This document shows positions 45,786 through 54,389 of a stretch of DNA of 64,000 nt, in pieces. This DNA is from Catenulispora sp. MAP5-51 (GTDB taxonomy: Bacteria > Actinomycetota > Actinomycetes > Streptomycetales > Catenulisporaceae), in contig NZ_JBGCCH010000012.1 in the NCBI RefSeq assembly GCF_041261205.1, forward strand, positions 1 to 64,000, given 5' to 3'. Position 1 is the stretch's first letter; every line of letters begins with the position of its first letter. A model generated the notes under the pieces. It was given only the letters and a program-made list of their open reading frames with translations, was not told where the DNA came from and made no database searches. The translations under genes and the position numbers were made by a program.

Positions 45786-47000
45786 TCAATGGGTGATCGA
45801 CTCTCCGTGTGAAGTCGGGCCCGGCAGCTGACGGCGCCGGGCGTTCTCCTCCGCCACCAGCATCAGGACCATGACAAGAGTGAGTCCCAGAAGTTCCGCC
45901 GCCGCCGAAGCGCCTGCCAGCGGAATCGTGGCGAGCACGGCGGCCGCGCCGAGGGCCCTGAAGAACATGGGAGAAATGCGCAGGCTCAGCCGGAAACACA
46001 GATCGCCCAGGAGGTAGACCGCGACCCCGCCGGCGAGCGCGACCGCGGCGGAGGCCGGCAGCGCGTCGCCGAGATGGCCGATCGCCTTCTTCAGACCGGC
46101 GGCCAGGATCGCGATGCCCAGCAGCATCGGGATGAAGCTGTAGTAGTAGGCGCGCATCCCCAGCCGGAAGCGCCGGATCCCGGAGACGGCGCCGAGCGCG
46201 TGCTCGGCGGCGGACTCGTCGTGCCCGAAGTAGGTCCACCACAGCGTGACGGCCAGAGCCAATGCGAGCGCGATCCCGGCGGCCAGGCCCCAGTCCAGCC
46301 GGGTCCCGGCGGCCCCGGCCCCGATGGCCACCACCGACTCGCCGAACACGATGATCAGCAACAGGCCGTGCCGCTCGACGAAGTGCGCGGGATCCAGGTC
46401 TCCGACGGTGTCGGTGACCAACGCGCGCCCGTCCCCGTACTCGCCGACGACCCGGCCGGAGACCACCGGCGCGAGTTGCTGCAGCAGCACCGCGGCCAGC
46501 CAGAGCAGGTCCGAGGCACTCCCCTTCACAGCCCCGGCCGCGGTGACGGACCCGGCGGCGGCCAGGTTCGGCAGAGCGAAGCTGAGCACGTACTTGCGGT
46601 GGATCAGCGCGTACAAAGCACTGTGGACAACGGTCACCACCACGAAGGCCAGACCGAAGGCGACCCCGTCGACGCCGAAGACCTTCGGGATCGCCAAAGC
46701 ACAGGTGAGGAACCCGAACATGCCGACCATCAGGATGACGCGGCGGCTCAGGTTCTCCGGCGGCACCTGATTGGTCAGGTAGGCGTAGGCCCCGTACATC
46801 CAGTAGAGCACCGCGAAGATCAGCAGCACCCGGCCGGCCTGCACGAAGGACAGATCGTCGGCCAGCAGCACGGTCAGCTGGGTGATGGTGAACACGAAGA
46901 CCAGGTCGAAGAACAACTCCAGCGTGCTCACCCGGCGCGGAGCGGCCTTCTCGTCGGCGGCGGGGCGCTCGCTCGCGACGGGAGCCGGCGTGGCGGTCAT
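45786..47000 (-). CDS. Low temperature requirement protein A (LtrA) family membrane protein
   Basis: 404 residues with many hydrophobic helices and the LtrA signatures VSTLELFFDLVFVFTITQL near the start and ERHGLLLIIVFGESVVAIG in the middle. Function is unknown; named from a Listeria cold-growth gene. ATG 47000 follows a GAGGG-containing stretch; an upstream frame to 47030 adds an unconserved decapeptide. It ends 69 bases before the lanthipeptide precursor and on the same strand, so read-through into the lanthipeptide genes is possible, but a functional link is not implied. Confidence 0.88.
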   Translation of the reverse strand: MTATPAPVASERPAADEKAAPRRVSTLELFFDLVFVFTITQLTVLLADDLSFVQAGRVLLIFAVLYWMYGAYAYLTNQVPPENLSRRVILMVGMFGFLTCALAIPKVFGVDGVAFGLAFVVVTVVHSALYALIHRKYVLSFALPNLAAAGSVTAAGAVKGSASDLLWLAAVLLQQLAPVVSGRVVGEYGDGRALVTDTVGDLDPAHFVERHGLLLIIVFGESVVAIGAGAAGTRLDWGLAAGIALALALAVTLWWTYFGHDESAAEHALGAVSGIRRFRLGMRAYYYSFIPMLLGIAILAAGLKKAIGHLGDALPASAAVALAGGVAVYLLGDLCFRLSLRISPMFFRALGAAAVLATIPLAGASAAAELLGLTLVMVLMLVAEENARRRQLPGPTSHGESITH

Positions 47001-47035
47001 GGCCCTCACCCTAACCATGGGGGAGAACAAGCGAG

Positions 47036-47066
47036 CGGCCCGCCATCCCCCGTGGACAGCGGGCCA
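47036..47066 (-). terminator. Possible terminator hairpin after the GNAT gene
   Basis: CGGCCCGC and GCGGGCC arms with a roughly 15-base loop between the GNAT stop and the LtrA start; no T-run. Confidence 0.45.
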
Positions 47067-47077
47067 CGGTCATTGGT

Positions 47078-47671
47078 TCAGCCCCGCGCGAGCCGCTCGC
47101 TCAGGCGCGCCTTGGCCGGCGGCCACTCGTCAGCGAGCATCGAGAAGTAGACGCTGTCCCGGAAGGTCCCGTCGGGCCGCAACCGGTGCCTGCGCAAGAC
47201 ACCCTCACGCTGCGCCCCAAGCCGCGCGATCGCGTTCTGCGACCGCTGATTCAGGTGGTCGGTCTTCCACTGCACACGCCCCATGCCCAGGTCCTCGAAA
47301 GCGTGGGTGAGGAGCAGGAGCTTGGCCTCGGTGTTCACCGGGCTGCGCCAGTACGCGCTGCCGTACCAGGTCCAGCCGATCTCCAGCCGCTCGTCGACCG
47401 GACTGATGTCGAGGTAGGTGGTCCAGCCGACGGCCTTCCCGGTGGCGAGCAGGATGACGGCGAAGGCGACGAAGGAGCTGTCACCGAGCAGCGTGTCCAG
47501 CTTCGCCCCGAGCTCTTCCTCGGTCCGGGGCGTCGGCCCGCCCTGCCACTGCCAGACCGCGTCGTCGTTGCCGCCGGCCTCGAACAGATCCGAGAGGTGA
47601 CCTCGGGTCAGGGGCTCCAGGCGGATGTGGGATCCGGTCAGGGTGATCGGCGCGGGCGTCTTCGCTGTCAT
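47078..47671 (-). CDS. GNAT N-acetyltransferase (RimJ/RimL-like)
   Basis: 197 residues. The acetyl-CoA binding fold of the RimJ/RimL group is visible: IRLEPLTRGHLSDLFEAG at the start, IGWTWYGSAYWRSPVNTEAK, then WKTDHLNQRSQNAIARLGAQ and REGVLRRHR. It transfers acetyl groups to an amine acceptor, possibly an antibiotic, amino acid or protein N-terminus. The strong ATG start is flanked by AT-richer sequence at 47672-47726. Confidence 0.9.
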   Translation of the reverse strand: MTAKTPAPITLTGSHIRLEPLTRGHLSDLFEAGGNDDAVWQWQGGPTPRTEEELGAKLDTLLGDSSFVAFAVILLATGKAVGWTTYLDISPVDERLEIGWTWYGSAYWRSPVNTEAKLLLLTHAFEDLGMGRVQWKTDHLNQRSQNAIARLGAQREGVLRRHRLRPDGTFRDSVYFSMLADEWPPAKARLSERLARG

Positions 47672-47726
47672 GATCGTGAGGGTATCCCGTTATTGAACTA
47701 GTGGCAATCCATTTTGTACTAGCGCA

Positions 47727-48581
47727 TTAATCCCGCCACAGCTCGGCATGCTCGGCGGCGTACTGCGCGAAGCTGCGCGGCCCGTGACCGGTGACGCGCC
47801 GGACGACGTCGGTCACCGTCGCGTTGCCGCCGTCACGGATGACCTGGAACAGGCCGCGCTGAGCGATGATGGTGCGCTCCCCAGCCCCGGCCGCGCGCGA
47901 ATTCGCCTCGGCCCGCTCCGGCTCGACGGCTTGATAGGCCATCTGCCGCCCCGCAACGTCGCCGAGCATTGCGACGGCCTCGGCATAGGTCAGAGCATCG
48001 GGCCCGGTAATGGTCAGGACCTGGCCGCCATAACCGTCCTCGGTAAGCGCCGCAGCCGCCACCTCGCCGATGTCACGAGTGTCGACGAAGCTCACCGCAC
48101 CCTGTCCGGCCGACAGCGCGAGCACACCCCGGTCACGCAGAGCCGGCAGGAACCCGGAACCAAAGTTCTGGAAGAACCAGTTGGGATGCAGGATCGTCCA
48201 CTCCTTGCCAGAGGCCCGCACCGCACGCTCCCAGTGCGCCATCATCGCCTCCTGCGGCAGCAACTCGGCACCGATCACCGACAGCAGGACCACACGGCGG
48301 GTGTCGTGCGCCGCGGCCAGAAGGTCGGCGACCAGGCGCTCGCCGGCGGGGTGGGCATAGGGGCCGACGATATAAAGAGCTTCGGCGCCCTCCAGCGCCG
48401 GCGCCCAGGTGTCGCGGTCGTCCCAGTCGAAGCGCACCGGCACCACGCCGTCCTCCCGGGAGCCGCCGAAGCCAGTCTCGGGGTTGCGACTGGCGGCGGC
48501 GACCTTCGCGCCCCGGGCGGCAAGCGCCTCCACCACGGGACGGCCGGTCTTACCGGTGGCCCCGATCACCAGGATCGTCAT
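47727..48581 (-). CDS. NmrA-like NAD(P)-binding protein
   Basis: 284 residues. Rossmann start MTILVIGATGKTGRPVVEAL, VIGAELLPQEAM, HPNWFFQNFGSGFLPALRDRG and VDTRDIGEVAAAAL are typical of NmrA/TMR quinone-reductase-like proteins, which act as redox sensors or NAD(P)H:quinone reductases. ATG 48581 is favoured (AGGGAG nine bases upstream) over ATG 48587. It is divergent from the AraC gene at 48709, the usual arrangement in which the regulator controls the reductase gene. Confidence 0.9.
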   Translation of the reverse strand: MTILVIGATGKTGRPVVEALAARGAKVAAASRNPETGFGGSREDGVVPVRFDWDDRDTWAPALEGAEALYIVGPYAHPAGERLVADLLAAAHDTRRVVLLSVIGAELLPQEAMMAHWERAVRASGKEWTILHPNWFFQNFGSGFLPALRDRGVLALSAGQGAVSFVDTRDIGEVAAAALTEDGYGGQVLTITGPDALTYAEAVAMLGDVAGRQMAYQAVEPERAEANSRAAGAGERTIIAQRGLFQVIRDGGNATVTDVVRRVTGHGPRSFAQYAAEHAELWRD

Positions 48582-48708
48582 CTTCATCAGCTCCCTGAGT
48601 TCGTTCTCTCGGTGACGTCTCCAACGGTAGGTCGACAACGCCGGATGATGAATGTCGTCGAGTCCGCAAAACATGTCCGATCGTCCGCCCCAGCGCTAGC
48701 ATCGAGGC

Positions 48709-49629
48709 ATGGACGTACTCACCGACGCCCTCACGGCAATGCGCACCGGCCAGGCCCGCTCGGCCCGCACCGAAGTGCACGCACCATGGGGCCTGCGATT
48801 CGCGGCCATCGGCGGCACGACGTTCCACGTGCTGCTACGCGGCCAGTGCTGGCTACTGCCGCCCAACGGCGAACCGGTCCCGATGACCGTCGGGGACGTG
48901 ACCCTGGTACGGCACGGAAACTCGGTCGCCCTCGCCGACGACCCGGCAACCCCCCTGCGCGACTTCCGCCCGGCAGCATGGCGCCCGGGCCAGACGATCG
49001 GACGGGTGGACGTCGAAGGACCCGGAGAACGATCGCTACTGATCTGCGGCGCCTACCAACTGGGACGCGCACGCCCCCACCCGCTGCTGGCACAACTGCC
49101 CGACCTCCTACTGCTACGCGCCGAGGAGACACCAGGCCTGGCCGCGACAGTCGCCCTACTCGGCCAGGAACTGGAACAGGCACACCCGGGCCAGGACGGC
49201 GTGGTCCCGGCACTGGTAGACGCCCTGCTGCTCCTGATCCTGCGAGGCTGGATCGAACGCTCATCCCGCGCCGACACCGCATTGGGCTGGCCCGGCGCCC
49301 TCACCGATCCCGCAATCGGCACCGCCCTGACAGACCTGCACGACGACCCGGCCCGCACCTGGACCGTCGCAGAACTCGGCGACCGCGCAGGCCTGAGCCG
49401 CTCAGCCTTCGCCCAACGATTCACAGCCCTGGTCGGCGAACCACCACTGACCTACCTGACATGGTGGCGCATGACGATCGCCGGCCGCCTCCTCCGCGAG
49501 TCCGACGCCCCGCTGAGCACGGTGGCGCAACGGGTCGGGTACGCGTCGGAGTTCGCATTCGCGAAGGCGTTCAAGCGCGAGTTCGGAATCGCACCGGGCC
49601 GGTATCGGCGAGACGAGAAGGCGGCTTGA
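48709..49629 (+). CDS. AraC-family regulator (cupin-type sensor)
   Basis: 306 residues. N-terminal cupin-like ligand domain (WGLRFAAIGGTTFHVLLRG, PVPMTVGDVTLVRHG) and C-terminal double HTH (WTVAELGDRAGLSRSAFAQR, PLTYLTWWRMTIAGRLLRES, VGYASEFAFAKAFKREFG). It probably controls the divergent NmrA-like gene across the 127-base intergenic region. Its 3' end adjoins repeat copy C. Confidence 0.92.
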   Translation: MDVLTDALTAMRTGQARSARTEVHAPWGLRFAAIGGTTFHVLLRGQCWLLPPNGEPVPMTVGDVTLVRHGNSVALADDPATPLRDFRPAAWRPGQTIGRVDVEGPGERSLLICGAYQLGRARPHPLLAQLPDLLLLRAEETPGLAATVALLGQELEQAHPGQDGVVPALVDALLLLILRGWIERSSRADTALGWPGALTDPAIGTALTDLHDDPARTWTVAELGDRAGLSRSAFAQRFTALVGEPPLTYLTWWRMTIAGRLLRESDAPLSTVAQRVGYASEFAFAKAFKREFGIAPGRYRRDEKAA

Positions 49630-49649
49630 GAGGCCCGCGACAGCCGACC

Positions 49650-49930
49650 ACCGTGTGACACGTGGGTCCCGCATCCCATAGAGGGGTCTTTGTTCCGGGT
49701 CCCCCGAACACGGTGACCACAAGCAGCACCGCCACCGAACAACGCGGCGCGCCCACGCACGAAGACAAAGCCGAACAGTCGCGGGCCGCCGGCATCAAGC
49801 AGGCCCGCAGGGGGCGCCCCCCGCTGTAGAGCACCCGCCGGAGGCACCTGCCTTTGACCTTAGGCACCCACCAAACGCGGCAGACACCCGCCAGCAATGA
49901 CGCATGCGCAGTGACTCGGACCCACGCGCG
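49650..49930 (+). repeat. Dispersed intergenic repeat, copy C
   Basis: 49666-49705 matches 26121-26160 at 38 of 40 positions; 49706-49734, 49862-49885 and 49901-49929 match 26300-26330, 26459-26482 and 26497-26525. The 139-base palindrome interior present in copy B is missing here at the exact point CCCCC/GAACA. It lies between convergent genes. Confidence 0.85.
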
Positions 49931-50031
49931 CCCGTGAACACGCAAACCGCAAACCGCCAGCCGCCAGCCGCCAGCCGCCGCCCGCCAACGCGAAACAAGT
50001 GCCTCAACCAACCCCAAAAAACACCAACAGC

Positions 50032-50177
50032 GCCGCCCCGGCTCAGGAATTCGGGGCGGCGCTGTCCGGACGCCGCCCCGGCTCAGGAATGCGGGACGGC
50101 TTCCGCGGAGTCGCCCCGGCTCAGGAATTCGGGGCGGCACCGGGTGGCGTCGTCCCGGCTCAGGAATTCGGGACGGC
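50032..50177. repeat. Four tandem 29-bp hairpin units
   Basis: Units at 50032, 50072, 50110 and 50149, each GCCGCCCCG or a variant, an 11-base GCTCAGGAATT loop, then CGGGGCGGC or a variant, separated by 9-11 unrelated bases. In unit 4 GTCCCG pairs with CGGGAC, a compensatory change relative to unit 1. Periods of 40, 38 and 39 break any reading frame. They sit immediately downstream of the ROK gene and could act as a multi-hairpin terminator or mRNA-protecting element. Confidence 0.85.
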
Positions 50178-50207
50178 ACCGTCTGGGGTGCGGAAGGTGG
50201 CTCGTGG

Positions 50208-51425
50208 CTAGGCCGCGCTATCACCGGCCTCGTCGGCGCCCGCGGGCATCGTGATGACGACCCCGAGCTCCTGGCGGATGGCGTGGGCCGCGGCTCCGAA
50301 CACCAGGCTGTGGGTGCCCAGGGTCGAGGCGCGCAGGACCAGTTGTTCGAAGCCTGACATGACGCGCAGCGCCAGCAGGTCGTTGATCTCGCGCATCAGC
50401 GCGGGTCCGAGGGGGTCGCCGGCGATGGGGCCGCCGAGGATGAACTCGGTGACGTCCAGGGTGCCGGCCAGGGTGGACAGCAGGCGGGCCACCTCGCGGG
50501 CGGCCCGGTTCACGCGCTCGCCGAGGGCGCGGGCGTCCTGGCCGTCGCCGCCGGACAGGTAGCCGGCCACCGTCTCCTCGGAGGCGTCGCCGAGGATGAC
50601 CGGCTGGACCGCGACCGTCTCCAGGCAGCCGATCAGGCCGCAGCGGCAGCGCAGCGAGGTGCCGATGTCGATGTGGCCGATCTCGCCGCTGCGGAAGTTG
50701 CCGCCGTGGTAGAGGCGGCCGTCCAGGACGATGCCGGCGCCGATTCCGGTGCCGATCCACAGCACCGCGACCGTCTTGTCGCGGTCTGCGACCAGCGCGA
50801 CCTCCGACAGGGCGACGGCGTTGGCGTCGTTGACCACGTGGACCGGCAGGCCGCCGCAGAGCTCTGAGAGTTCGTGGCCCATGGAGACCATGTGCCAGTC
50901 GTAGTTCACCGCCTCGCGGATCACGCCGTCGTCGCCGACGATGCCGGGCACCGCGACGCCGACCCCGGTGATGCGGCCCGGCGTGGGCGCCGCCATCCGG
51001 CGCACCATGTCCGGGACGGCGGTCAGCGCCGGCGCGTCGAGCGGGCGCGAGACCGTCTCGGTCTGCTCCATGTGGCCGTTGAGGGTGAACCGGCTGGCGG
51101 TGATGCGCTCGTTGGCCACCTGCACGCCGATGAAGCGGTGGTGCGCGTCGTCCAGATCGAGGAGCACCCGGGGCTTGCCCACCGGCTGCGCCTCGCGGCC
51201 GGCCTCGCGGACCAGCCGGCGCTCGATCAGATCGCTGACGATCTCCGACACGGTGGCGGTCGGCAGCCCGGTCTCCCGGATCACGTCGGTGCGCGAGAAC
51301 CGGCCCTCACCCGCGGCGACGCACTGGAGCACCAGCACGTCGTTGCGCGCACGAAGGGAACTCTTGGTCCCCTTCTGGGTGAACCGGAGCTGCGTCACGC
51401 CGTCCGCCATTCTTGCATCGTTCAT
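50208..51425 (-). CDS. ROK-family transcriptional repressor
   Basis: 405 residues. The N-terminal winged HTH (SLRARNDVLVLQCVAAGEGR, ETGLPTATVSEIVSDL) precedes the ROK sugar-kinase-like domain: GVGVAVPGIV, WIGTGIGAGIV, GGNFRSGEIGHIDIG and a zinc cluster CRCGLIGC. It senses a sugar or sugar derivative. ATG 51425 is the first plausible start (51410 is an alternative); neither has a good ribosome-binding site, and nested CATCG half-sites overlap the start, suggesting autorepression. No sugar genes are adjacent on this strand. Confidence 0.9.
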   Translation of the reverse strand: MNDARMADGVTQLRFTQKGTKSSLRARNDVLVLQCVAAGEGRFSRTDVIRETGLPTATVSEIVSDLIERRLVREAGREAQPVGKPRVLLDLDDAHHRFIGVQVANERITASRFTLNGHMEQTETVSRPLDAPALTAVPDMVRRMAAPTPGRITGVGVAVPGIVGDDGVIREAVNYDWHMVSMGHELSELCGGLPVHVVNDANAVALSEVALVADRDKTVAVLWIGTGIGAGIVLDGRLYHGGNFRSGEIGHIDIGTSLRCRCGLIGCLETVAVQPVILGDASEETVAGYLSGGDGQDARALGERVNRAAREVARLLSTLAGTLDVTEFILGGPIAGDPLGPALMREINDLLALRVMSGFEQLVLRASTLGTHSLVFGAAAHAIRQELGVVITMPAGADEAGDSAA

Positions 51426-51438
51426 CGATGTAACATCG
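51413..51438. promoter_or_regulatory. Candidate operator overlapping the ROK start codon
   Basis: Perfect inverted repeat CGATGTAACATCG (51426-51438) plus TTGCATCG (51413-51420) pairing with CGATGTAA (51426-51433). Three CATCG half-sites in 26 bases across the start codon fit an autoregulatory ROK site. Confidence 0.5.
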
Positions 51439-51617
51439 CGGGAACTGTAGGGCGGACCTGCTGTAGCGGTCAAGGGGACACGTTGAGCGACCCCTTCCCA
51501 CCTGCACGGATTTCCTGCGATCGGGTACCCCGCCGCACAGCACCCGCCACGGGCCCGCCAGAACTATCGGAGACCGAAGTAGCCCGGGCCTGCCGATGTG
51601 GCGCGACGCACACGCCT

Positions 51618-51649
51618 GTGGCCCCCTCGGAGGGTTCCGAGGGGGCCAC
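51618..51649 (-). terminator. Perfect 14-bp terminator stem
   Basis: GTGGCCCCCTCGGA and TCCGAGGGGGCCAC are exact complements around a GGGT loop, downstream of the minus-strand gene ending at 51715. The rest of 51439-51714 shows no gene. Confidence 0.75.
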
Positions 51650-51714
51650 GGCGGCCACGACGGCCGCAGCCGCCACTTGTGTCACTCGCGACGCTTACCG
51701 CGCGAGCACCGCGT

Positions 51715-52431
51715 TCACCCCAGCGGCGGAAGCGGCGCGGAACCCGGCTGGAAGGAGATGGCCGGCCCGGTGGTCACCAGCTCCGCAGCGCCGCGCGCGA
51801 CACCCCCGATCGGCACCCCGAAGGACACCCCGCGGGCCCAGGCCATGACCACCCTGTCCAGGGTGTCCACCAGCGCGGCGCTGGTCGCGTTGCCGCGGAT
51901 CACGTACCGGGCGCCGGCCGCGCAGGCCGTCCCGCACACCGTCAGCCTGGGCTGGAAGTGGAACGTCTCGCTGGGCACGTCCCGGGTGACCGTGGTCTGG
52001 AACACCCGCGCGGCGGGGCCGTCCAGCAGGTCGATGTCCTTGATCCGTTCGGAGACGACGTCGTGCTTGGCCGGGTCCAGGATCTCCTCGGCGAGCGCCT
52101 CGGCCGGGGTGACCGGCTCGTCGCGGTTGTCGAAGACGGAGAAGCCGACCCATACGTGCTCGGCGGTCCGGTTCGGCTCCGGGTACAGGACGGCCGAGTA
52201 CGCGCACTCCAAATCCTCCGCGGCGTACAGCCCGCCGCGCAGGTCGTCGCGGAGCTCGGCGACGACCTCGGTGCGAGGGCTGGGGCCGAGGTCCAGCAGT
52301 TGGAGCGCGGCGTCCACGCCGTCGTCGTAGCGGACCGGTGGAAACTCCAGCTCGGTCAAGTCGACCGCGTGTCCGGGGTAAGCGGTCTGCCAACTGGTGT
52401 ACGTGTAACGGACGTCTGCGGTGTTCCGCAT
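51715..52431 (-). CDS. Conserved-looking hypothetical protein
   Basis: 238 residues from ATG 52431 (GGGGAGAG upstream); an in-frame extension to 52575 adds a Cys-rich leader without a site. The sequence is soluble and mixed alpha/beta: SWQTAYPGHAVDLTELEFPP, LECAYSAVLYPEPNRTAEHVWVGF (20-residue windows of regular strands) and a C-terminal RVVMAWARGVSFG. No membrane helix, signal peptide or catalytic motif is recognised. Strong codon bias and a dedicated terminator support a real gene. Confidence 0.65.
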   Translation of the reverse strand: MRNTADVRYTYTSWQTAYPGHAVDLTELEFPPVRYDDGVDAALQLLDLGPSPRTEVVAELRDDLRGGLYAAEDLECAYSAVLYPEPNRTAEHVWVGFSVFDNRDEPVTPAEALAEEILDPAKHDVVSERIKDIDLLDGPAARVFQTTVTRDVPSETFHFQPRLTVCGTACAAGARYVIRGNATSAALVDTLDRVVMAWARGVSFGVPIGGVARGAAELVTTGPAISFQPGSAPLPPLG

Positions 52432-52624
52432 CCCGATGCACTCTCCCCGCGCTTTCGCGCATGACTCGTGTTTATCGGGTACACAATACCCAGGGGATGA
52501 CAAAGCCAGATCTGCGCAAACGAACCCCAAATGCTCCGGGTCGGAATCCTCACACCAGCCGAACGGCGCCGTCACGGAACGTTCAACGCCGTCACCTGCG
52601 GTTGCGGCCCATTACCCAGCCATG

Positions 52625-54151
52625 TCAGCGGTATTCAGCCAGTCGCGGACGAACCCCGCCGACCGCGCACCCGATCGCCAGCAGACACGCCGCCAGCGGC
52701 AGCCACCGCCACAGCGCCAGCTCCTCCTGGCCGGCGTCGATGTTGGTGGTGAAGGCCTTCGCGTTGATGTCGATGACGTTCTGGACCGCCGCGGCGTAGG
52801 CGGTGAACGCGCCGTCGGAGTCGGAGGCGGCGGGGCTGGTGTCGAAGCGGACCGCTTCGGGCACGTCGGTGGCGAGCTTCTGGCGGAAGACGCGGTCGTC
52901 GAGTTCGTAGGTCTGATACGTGCGCAGCATCTGTTCGGCGGCGGCGCGTTCGCCGGGGAACGTGATGTTCTTCATCTCCGTGCCGAAGTAGCCGCCGAAG
53001 CCGACCGGGTGGGCGGGGTCGTTGAAGTACGCGTCCAGATCGGTGCGGACGGCGGCGTCGTAGGTGTCCAGGGTGACGTTCGGGCCGGGGTCCAGGAGCG
53101 CGCGGCTCTTGGCCAGGAACGAGGCCTGATACTGCGGGCCGTGCGAGGGATCGACGACCAGGCGGCTCTCGTCGGCGTTGGCGTCGGTGCTCTCGGCTTT
53201 GGCCGCGGACAGGGCCGCGACGGAGTCGTAGGCGTCCTTCTTGGCCGCGCGCAGGTGTTCGGCGGCCGAGCTCATGGAGACGGCGCCCCAGACCATCACG
53301 ACGAGCGTGAGGAACGTGGCGCCGATCAGCGCCGGGTTCAGCGTGCGGCGGGTGCGGCGGGTGAGCCAGAGTTCGAAGCCGACGAGGGCGGCCAGCGCGA
53401 CGACGCCGGTGAGCACGATCCACCAGACGGCTTGCTGCGCCAGGCCGTGCCGGTTCTGGTAGGAGGATTCCAGCGCGGCGCCGTTGGTCTGCGCGACGGC
53501 CTGCGCCGCGGGCAGGACCGCGCTGCGCATCAGGTCGGTGGCCTGGGCGAACTGGGCCGACTCGGCCTGCGGGAGCTCTCCGGCGGGGCGGGCGGCGGAG
53601 CCGGTGTCGACGTACATCACCTGCGCGGCCAGGGCTTCATAGTCGCCGAGCGCGTTGAGGGCGTTCCCGACCTGCTGCGCGCCAGTGCCCCCGGCGCCGG
53701 CGTGCAGGGCGGCGAGTTGCAGGTCGTGGTCGGCCTCGGCACGGTCGGCTTCGAAGAGCTTGGTGAAGGCGGCGCGATCGACGCCGGGCCCGAGGGCCTT
53801 GCCCCCGACCATGAGGATGTTGGCGAGGTTGGCGTCCATGTCGTTGAGCGCGTAGATCAGGTCGTTGCCGGCGGAGACCTGCGGTTCCTCGGTGGTGCCG
53901 ATGGCGTCGAAGCCAGAGCGGACGTTCGACGCGGCGAGGGCGGCGATCACGGCGAAGAGCACGGAGGCCGCGACGGCCGCGGCGGTGAACGCCTTCATGA
54001 GCCACGGCGTGGGGCGCCGCCACCACGTGGCCGGACGCGGTGCCGGGTGCGGTGCCGAGTGCGGTGCCGAATGCGATGCCTGATGCCCCACGGGGCGCGG
54101 CGCGGGCTGCGTGGTGTCCTGCGAGGTCGGCGGTGGCGCAACGACGGTCAT
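52625..54151 (-). CDS. Four-helix-bundle-type membrane protein, unknown function
   Basis: 508 residues. A disordered Pro/His/Ser-rich N-terminus contains repeated HSAP/HPAP units. Transmembrane helices lie at about residues 55-75, 245-265 and 278-300, plus one near the C-terminus (LPLAACLLAIGCAVGGV). Two extracytoplasmic helical regions of about 150-180 residues separate them, resembling the ligand-binding bundles of chemoreceptor-like proteins, but there is no HAMP or signalling domain. Such proteins are common in actinomycetes and unassigned. ATG 54151 or GTG 54157 could start it; neither site is strong. Confidence 0.72.
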   Translation of the reverse strand: MTVVAPPPTSQDTTQPAPRPVGHQASHSAPHSAPHPAPRPATWWRRPTPWLMKAFTAAAVAASVLFAVIAALAASNVRSGFDAIGTTEEPQVSAGNDLIYALNDMDANLANILMVGGKALGPGVDRAAFTKLFEADRAEADHDLQLAALHAGAGGTGAQQVGNALNALGDYEALAAQVMYVDTGSAARPAGELPQAESAQFAQATDLMRSAVLPAAQAVAQTNGAALESSYQNRHGLAQQAVWWIVLTGVVALAALVGFELWLTRRTRRTLNPALIGATFLTLVVMVWGAVSMSSAAEHLRAAKKDAYDSVAALSAAKAESTDANADESRLVVDPSHGPQYQASFLAKSRALLDPGPNVTLDTYDAAVRTDLDAYFNDPAHPVGFGGYFGTEMKNITFPGERAAAEQMLRTYQTYELDDRVFRQKLATDVPEAVRFDTSPAASDSDGAFTAYAAAVQNVIDINAKAFTTNIDAGQEELALWRWLPLAACLLAIGCAVGGVRPRLAEYR

Positions 54152-54303
54152 GCCCACAGCAAAGGGCCTCAGGCGTCGGCGGGGCCGTCGTGCTCACGCG
54201 TTACGCGCGCACCGCGGCCCAACGCAAACGCCGCGCGCATGAGCAGGACCCTGAGCCAAACCGCCTCGTTCCGGCCCACAACCCCCTTGGCCAGGCAATG
54301 AAT

Positions 54304-54340
54304 TGGTGTAGACCCTTGACGCTGGGAATGGTCTAGTCCA
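54304..54340 (+). promoter_or_regulatory. DasR-type direct repeat operator/promoter of the chitinase gene
   Basis: TGGTGTAGACCC (54304-54315) and TGGTCTAGTCCA (54329-54340), 25 bases apart start to start, resemble the TGGTCTAGACCA dre core and the paired repeats known upstream of Streptomyces chitinase genes. A TTGACG -35 candidate lies between them at 54316-54321. Confidence 0.75.
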
Positions 54341-54389
54341 CGCTCCACCTGGCGGGGTCGCTCAGGAGACGCAGCAACGAGGAGACCTG

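Noticed and set aside
45786-47000. LtrA protein as the lanthipeptide exporter
   Set aside because: LtrA family has no known peptide-export role; adjacency alone is not enough.
50032-50177. Possible small CRISPR array (regular repeats)
   Set aside because: Spacers are only 9-11 bases, repeats differ from one another, and no cas genes are present; tandem hairpins explain it better.
52432-52575. 48-residue Cys-rich extension of the hypothetical protein at 51715
   Set aside because: No ribosome-binding site, and the composition differs from the rest; the shorter start at 52431 has one.
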